Below the pieces are notes generated by a model, which was given only the letters and a program-made list of their open reading frames with translations, was not told where the DNA came from and did no database searches. This document shows, piece after piece, positions 35,312-40,041 of a stretch of 40,041 nucleotides of DNA. The stretch spans positions 1-40,041 of the forward strand of contig JAKSJO010000022.1 of the NCBI GenBank assembly GCA_024398125.1, read 5' to 3'. Both the position numbers and the translations under genes were made by a program. Positions within the stretch are counted from its first letter, which is position 1. Every line of letters starts with the position of its first letter. This stretch comes from Bacteroidales bacterium. GTDB taxonomy: Bacteria > Bacteroidota > Bacteroidia > Bacteroidales > UBA932.

Positions 35312-37144
35312 ATGAAACATCAGCTTCGCAGTTCTATCACCACAGAAGGCCGCAGAATGGCCGGTGCAAGAGCACTTTGGGTGGCAACAGGCATGAAGAA
35401 GGAGATGATGGGAAAGCCCGTCATCGCCATCGCCAACTCTTTCACACAGTTCGTTCCGGGACATACCCATCTCCACGAAATAGGCCAGACCGTAAAGGCT
35501 GAGATCGAGGCGCTCGGCTGCTATGCAGCAGAGTTCAACACCATCGCGGTAGACGATGGCATCGCCATGGGTCACGACGGCATGCTCTACTCGCTTCCTT
35601 CACGCGACATCATCGCTGACAGTGTCGAGTACATGTGCAACGCCCACAAGGCCGACGCTCTTGTCTGCATCAGCAACTGTGACAAGATCACTCCGGGTAT
35701 GCTCATCGCTGCAATGCGTCTGAACATCCCTACCGTTTTCGTTTCAGGCGGTCCTATGGAGGCGGGAGTCCTTGGCAGCGCTAAGCTTGATCTCATCGAT
35801 GCAATGGTCAAGTCAGCCGATCCTTCAGTGACCGACGCGGCTATCGCCCAGATCGAGAATCGTGCCTGCCCTGGCTGTGGAAGCTGTTCAGGCATGTTCA
35901 CCGCAAATTCAATGAACTGCCTTACCGAGGCTATCGGTATCGCCCTTCCAGGAAACGGTACTGTCGTTGCGACACACAAGAACCGTATTGAGCTTTTCCG
36001 CCGCGCTGCCCGTCTTATCGTAGAGAACGCATGGAAGTACTATCGCGACGGAGATGAAAGCGTCCTTCCGCGCAGCATCGCAACCCGTCCTGCGTTCATG
36101 AATGCAATGGCTCTTGACATCGCGATGGGCGGTTCTACCAATACCATCCTCCACCTTCTCGCAGTAGCGAACGAGGCTGGCGTCGACTTCAAGATGGCTG
36201 ACATCGATGCTCTTTCACGCAAGGTCCCTTGCCTTTGCAAGGTCGCTCCAAACACCAATAAGTTCCATGTCCAGGATGTCAATCGTGCCGGCGGTATCGT
36301 CGCCATCATGAACGAGCTCGCGAAGGGCGGTCTGGTGGATACTTCGCTCATGCGCGTTGACGGAATGACCCTCGCAGAAGAGATCGAGAAGTTCTGCATC
36401 ACCTCGGACAAGGCTGATGACTGTGCGAAGAAGATCTATCTCAGCGCTCCGGCTGTCAAGTACAGCACAAAGATGGGCTCCCAGGAGACATACTACAGCG
36501 AGCATGACATGGATCGCGCAGAAGGCTGTATCCGCGACCTTGAGCATGCATATACCAAGGACGGCGGACTCGGTGTCCTTTTCGGCAACATCGCAAAGAA
36601 TGGCTGCGTCATCAAGACAGCAGGCGTTGACGAATCAATCTGGAAGTTCGCTGGTCCAGCAAGGGTATTCGACTCTCAGGAGGCTGCATGTGACGGCATT
36701 CTCGGTGGCAAGGTAAGTGCCGGCGATGTCGTTGTGATCACTTACGAAGGTCCAAAGGGCGGTCCTGGAATGCAGGAGATGCTCTATCCAACTTCATACA
36801 TCAAGTCAATGCACCTCGGCAAGGAGTGTGCTCTCATCACCGACGGACGCTTCAGCGGCGGTACCTCGGGCCTCAGCATCGGCCACATTTCTCCGGAGGC
36901 TGCTGCCGGCGGCGAGATCGGTCTTGTCCGTGACGGTGACATCATCGAAATCGACATCCCTGCACGTTCCATCAACGTCCGTCTCAGCGACGAGGAACTC
37001 GCACAGCGCCGCAAGGAGGAAGAAGCTCGCGGAGACAAGGCATTCACCCCACCTTTCCGTGTACGCGAGGTATCGAAGAGCCTCAAGGCATACGCAGCCA
37101 TGGTCAGCTCCGCTGATATGGGTGCAGTAAGAATCATCAAATAA
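35312..37144 (+). CDS. ilvD: Dihydroxy-acid dehydratase
   Basis: Fe-S enzyme that dehydrates 2,3-dihydroxy acids to the 2-keto acid precursors of valine, isoleucine and leucine. The cluster cysteines are in [12 protein letters not shown] and [34 protein letters not shown] and [20 protein letters not shown] are the other conserved blocks. At 610 residues the length is as in E. coli IlvD. First structural gene of ilvD-ilvB-ilvN-ilvC, behind the attenuator; ilvB follows after 16 nt. Confidence 0.97.
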   Translation: MKHQLRSSITTEGRRMAGARALWVATGMKKEMMGKPVIAIANSFTQFVPGHTHLHEIGQTVKAEIEALGCYAAEFNTIAVDDGIAMGHDGMLYSLPSRDIIADSVEYMCNAHKADALVCISNCDKITPGMLIAAMRLNIPTVFVSGGPMEAGVLGSAKLDLIDAMVKSADPSVTDAAIAQIENRACPGCGSCSGMFTANSMNCLTEAIGIALPGNGTVVATHKNRIELFRRAARLIVENAWKYYRDGDESVLPRSIATRPAFMNAMALDIAMGGSTNTILHLLAVANEAGVDFKMADIDALSRKVPCLCKVAPNTNKFHVQDVNRAGGIVAIMNELAKGGLVDTSLMRVDGMTLAEEIEKFCITSDKADDCAKKIYLSAPAVKYSTKMGSQETYYSEHDMDRAEGCIRDLEHAYTKDGGLGVLFGNIAKNGCVIKTAGVDESIWKFAGPARVFDSQEAACDGILGGKVSAGDVVVITYEGPKGGPGMQEMLYPTSYIKSMHLGKECALITDGRFSGGTSGLSIGHISPEAAAGGEIGLVRDGDIIEIDIPARSINVRLSDEELAQRRKEEEARGDKAFTPPFRVREVSKSLKAYAAMVSSADMGAVRIIK

Positions 37145-37160
37145 GAACTCATAAATAGAC

Positions 37161-38882
37161 ATGTCAAAGATTACAGGATCGGAAGCACTTCTGAATTCCC
37201 TCATCGCAGAAGGCGTGGAGACCATCTTCGGATATCCGGGTGGTCAGATCATGCCTTTCTACGACAAACTTTACGGTTACAGCGACAGGCTTAAGCATAT
37301 TCTTGTACGTCATGAGCAGGGCGCTATACATGCAGCCCAGGGCTATGCCCGTGTCAAGGGTGTGCCTGGCGTCGTAACGGTGACCTCTGGCCCAGGTGCC
37401 ACTAACGTTGTGACTGGTCTTGCCGACGCAATGACAGATTCGACCCCACTGGTAGTGATTACCGGACAGGTCCCTGTTGCAGCGCTCGGTACCGACGCAT
37501 TCCAGGAGGCTGATATCATCGGCCTTACCGGCCCTATCACTAAGTGGAACTATCAGATCCGTACCGCCGACGAGGTGGCATGGGCTGTCTCACATGCATT
37601 CTATATCGCAAACAGCGGTCGTCCGGGACCTGTCGTTCTTGATTTCACCAAGGATGCACAGATCGGCATGACCGAGGAGTTTGAGTACAAGAAGTGTGAT
37701 TATATCCGCAGCTACGTACCGGATCCGGAGATTGATATGGATTCAGTCGATGCAGCTGCCAAGCTCATCAATGAGTCTAAGCGCCCGCTGGTCGTATATG
37801 GTCAGGGCATCACTCTCAGCGGTGCAGAGGAAGAACTCAAGGCTTTCCTCGAGAAGGCTGACATTCCTGCAGGTTCTACACTGCTCGGCCTCAGCGCCCT
37901 TCCTTCCGATTTCCGCCTCTATCAGGGTATGATCGGCATGCACGGAAACATCGCTCCAAACGTTAAGACCAATGAGTGCGACCTTCTCATCGCAGTCGGC
38001 ATGCGTTTCGATGACCGTGTTACCGGAACCGTTTCTACTTACGCACGTCAGGCAAAGGTGGTTCACATCGACATCGATGCTGCCGAGATCGGCAAGATCA
38101 TACCGGTCGAGGTAGGCGTGCTTGGAGATGCCAAGAAGGTTCTCAAGCTCCTTACCCACAAGATCGAGAAGGCAGACCACAGCGAGTGGATCGCAAGCTT
38201 CGACAAGTGCAAGAAGGTGGAGAAGCTCAAGGTTATCGACCCTGAAGTACGTCCAGGCGAAGGCTACATCAAGATGGGTGAGGTCGTAGATATGGTATCT
38301 CAGGTAAGCGAGGGCAAGGCTATTGTCGTTACAGACGTTGGCCAGAACCAGATGATGGCAGCTCGCTATTCCCGCTTCCAGCAGGGACGCAGTCTCCTCA
38401 CCTCAGGAGGTCTTGGTACAATGGGCTTCGGTATTCCAGCCGCAATCGGTGCAAAGATGGCCGCTCCTGAGCGTCCTGTATGCCTCTTTGTCGGTGACGG
38501 TGGCGTCCAGATGACCATGCAGGAGTTCGGTACCATCATGCAGGAGGGTACAGGTGTCAAGATCGTAATCCTGAACAATAACTGGCTTGGAAACGTACGC
38601 CAGTGGCAGGAACTCTTCTTCGGCGCCCGTTACAGCGCAACCCGTATGCTCAATCCGAACTACAAGCTTATAGCAGATGCATACAATATAAAGAACATCC
38701 TTGTCGAGGATCGTTCGCAGCTTCGCGCCGCAATCGAGGACATGCTGTCGGATGACAAGCCATGCATCCTTGATGTACGCGTCATTGAGGAAGGCTCGGT
38801 GATGCCTATGGTCCCTCCAGGAAAAGGCATCGGCGAGATTATGCTCAACGAGAACGAATGGTATGACGACAATAAAGCCTAA
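37161..38882 (+). CDS. ilvB: Acetolactate synthase large subunit
   Basis: Thiamine-diphosphate enzyme that condenses pyruvate with pyruvate or 2-ketobutyrate. The N-terminal domain has GVETIFGYPGGQIMPFYDKL with the catalytic Glu in VRHEQGAIHAAQGYAR. The thiamine-binding motif is GDGGVQMTMQEFGTIMQEG followed by ILNNNWLGNVRQWQELFF. The FAD-binding middle domain is present (MRFDDRVTGTVSTYARQAKV). The length of 573 residues is usual. The regulatory subunit gene starts 4 nt after the stop codon. Confidence 0.97.
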   Translation: MSKITGSEALLNSLIAEGVETIFGYPGGQIMPFYDKLYGYSDRLKHILVRHEQGAIHAAQGYARVKGVPGVVTVTSGPGATNVVTGLADAMTDSTPLVVITGQVPVAALGTDAFQEADIIGLTGPITKWNYQIRTADEVAWAVSHAFYIANSGRPGPVVLDFTKDAQIGMTEEFEYKKCDYIRSYVPDPEIDMDSVDAAAKLINESKRPLVVYGQGITLSGAEEELKAFLEKADIPAGSTLLGLSALPSDFRLYQGMIGMHGNIAPNVKTNECDLLIAVGMRFDDRVTGTVSTYARQAKVVHIDIDAAEIGKIIPVEVGVLGDAKKVLKLLTHKIEKADHSEWIASFDKCKKVEKLKVIDPEVRPGEGYIKMGEVVDMVSQVSEGKAIVVTDVGQNQMMAARYSRFQQGRSLLTSGGLGTMGFGIPAAIGAKMAAPERPVCLFVGDGGVQMTMQEFGTIMQEGTGVKIVILNNNWLGNVRQWQELFFGARYSATRMLNPNYKLIADAYNIKNILVEDRSQLRAAIEDMLSDDKPCILDVRVIEEGSVMPMVPPGKGIGEIMLNENEWYDDNKA

Positions 38883-38886
38883 TCCA

Positions 38887-39216
38887 ATGGAAGACAAGAA
38901 TCTTTATACTATCTGTATATATACCGAGAACCAGATCGGCCTCCTGGCCCAGTTCTCGAACATGTTCACACGTAGAAACCTCAATATCATGAGCCTGAAC
39001 GCCCAGGCTTCTTCAATCCCGGGAGTTCATTTCCTTCTCATCGTTGCTGAGGGTACCGGTCAGAAGGTTCATCAGCTCGTACACTCGCTCGAGAAGCGTG
39101 TCGACGTCATCAAGGTGTTCGAGTATGAGGGTGACAAGACAGGAACAGACCAGCTCAACCTCCTGCTGGACACTCTTGAGGAGGTAAGAAACTATCTTAA
39201 GATCAGAACAAGATAA
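38887..39216 (+). CDS. ilvN: Acetolactate synthase small (regulatory) subunit
   Basis: Regulatory subunit that binds valine and controls IlvB. The ACT domain is clear: YTICIYTENQIGLLAQFSNM, then FTRRNLNIMSLNAQASSIPG and VHQLVHSLEKRVDVIKVFEY. From the ATG at 38887 it has 109 residues; an ATG at 38863 would overlap ilvB and adds eight unrelated residues, so 38887 is preferred. At this size it is a one-ACT-domain subunit and lacks the C-terminal half of longer IlvH proteins. Confidence 0.92.
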   Translation: MEDKNLYTICIYTENQIGLLAQFSNMFTRRNLNIMSLNAQASSIPGVHFLLIVAEGTGQKVHQLVHSLEKRVDVIKVFEYEGDKTGTDQLNLLLDTLEEVRNYLKIRTR

Positions 39217-39242
39217 AATAACTATATAAAAACTTAACAATT

Positions 39243-40041
39243 ATGGCAAAAATGAATTTTGGCGGTGTCATCGAGGAAGTATTGACCCGCGAGGAGTTCC
39301 CTCTGGAGAAAGCACGTGAGATTCTTAAGGACGAGACCATCGCTGTCATCGGTTATGGTGTACAGGGTCCTGGTCAGTCTCTCAACCTCCGTGACAACGG
39401 TTTCAACGTAATTGTTGGACAGCGCCAGGGAAAGACCTATGAGAAGGCTGTTGCTGACGGTTGGGTACCTGGACAGACCCTCTTCTCTATCGAGGAGGCT
39501 GCTGAGAAGGCTACCATCGTTATGTGCCTCCTCTCAGACGCTGCTGTAATGAGCGTTTGGCCAACCCTCAAGAACTACCTTACTCCTGGCAAGGCACTTT
39601 ACTTCTCACACGGCTTCGCCATCACCTGGAACGATCGTACCGGTGTAGAGCCTCAGAAGGACATCGACGTCATCATGGTTGCTCCTAAGGGTTCAGGTAC
39701 CTCACTCCGTACCATGTTCCTCCAGGGTCGCGGCCTCAACTCTTCATACGCAGTTTATCAGGATGCTACCGGCCGTGCACTCGAGCGTACCCTCGCTCTC
39801 GGTATCGGTATCGGTTCAGGTTACATGTTCGAGACCACTTTCCAGCGTGAGGCTACCTCAGACCTTACCGGTGAGCGTGGTTCACTCATGGGTGCTATCC
39901 AGGGCCTTCTCCTCGCTCAGTACGAGGTTCTCCGTGAGAACGGCCACACTCCATCAGAGGCATTCAACGAGACCGTTGAGGAGCTCACCCAGAGCCTCAT
40001 GCCACTCTTCGCAGAGAAAGGTATGGACTGGATGTACGCAA
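39243..40041 (+). CDS. ilvC: Ketol-acid reductoisomerase (5' part, runs off the window)
   Basis: Converts acetolactate or acetohydroxybutyrate to the dihydroxy acids used by IlvD. The first 266 residues are visible, from MAKMNFGGVIEEVLTREEFP to the window edge. The Rossmann motif IAVIGYGVQGPGQSLNLRDN binds the cofactor. IVMCLLSDAAVMSVWPTLKN and ALYFSHGFAITWND follow, and the knotted C-terminal domain begins at about TTFQREATSDLTGERG. It starts 26 nt after ilvN and is the fourth gene of the operon. Confidence 0.96.
   Translation, partial: MAKMNFGGVIEEVLTREEFPLEKAREILKDETIAVIGYGVQGPGQSLNLRDNGFNVIVGQRQGKTYEKAVADGWVPGQTLFSIEEAAEKATIVMCLLSDAAVMSVWPTLKNYLTPGKALYFSHGFAITWNDRTGVEPQKDIDVIMVAPKGSGTSLRTMFLQGRGLNSSYAVYQDATGRALERTLALGIGIGSGYMFETTFQREATSDLTGERGSLMGAIQGLLLAQYEVLRENGHTPSEAFNETVEELTQSLMPLFAEKGMDWMYA

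Overview
The window comes from a member of the Bacteroidales (Bacteroidota). The evidence is the promoter signature TTG-N19-21-TAnnTTTG in front of many genes, a Bacteroidota-type V-ATPase operon with a DUF2764 protein in place of subunit C, a decarboxylase gamma subunit with a lamin-tail domain, a parA-parB-DUF5683-mltD cluster and a type II-C CRISPR repeat of 47 nt. I cannot assign a genus. The housekeeping genes look moderately GC-rich. The stretch from about 640 to 8500 is visibly AT-richer and behaves as an accessory region.

Layout. 1-692: the 5' part of an outer-membrane porin gene (minus) and its promoter. 826-7508: a complete type II-C CRISPR-Cas locus, made of a tracrRNA (minus), divergent cas9-cas1-cas2 (plus, each pair overlapping by 4 nt), a terminator, and an array of 23 identical 47-nt repeats with 22 spacers. 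The tracrRNA anti-repeat shows that crRNAs are read from the minus strand, and every repeat carries a promoter match in that direction. 7509-8483: no normal gene, but three short promoter-to-terminator units lie head to tail on the minus strand, the outermost starting in a solitary degenerate CRISPR repeat (8357-8404). 8484-9952: a tripartite operon of an MqsR-like toxin, an MqsA-like antitoxin and a SecB-like chaperone.

10090-19768 is core genome: obgE and a PAP2 phosphatase converge on adk and hpt; then a helix-hairpin-helix outer-membrane protein, a mltD-DUF5683-parB-parA operon (minus) and a divergent lipid kinase. 19838-26994 is the V-ATPase operon (E-DUF2764-A-B-D-I-K, minus). 27197-31243 is a sodium-pumping methylmalonyl-CoA decarboxylase-type operon (minus). 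The V-ATPase rotor subunit keeps the residues that bind Na+ in the Enterococcus enzyme, so the two operons may form a sodium cycle. 31457-35065 holds ettA, a nucleoside-gate membrane protein and a nitrilase-family amidase.

35091-40041 is the branched-chain amino acid operon ilvD-ilvB-ilvN-ilvC (ilvC runs off the end). It is preceded by a 24-residue leader peptide rich in Ile, Val and Leu, a candidate antiterminator and an intrinsic terminator, a textbook layout for attenuation.

The observations I rate highest are the repeat-embedded promoters of the CRISPR array, the solitary repeat that keeps its promoter between the array and a toxin operon, the stacked short transcription units beside it, and the ilv attenuator. 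Everything was read by eye; no database search was possible.
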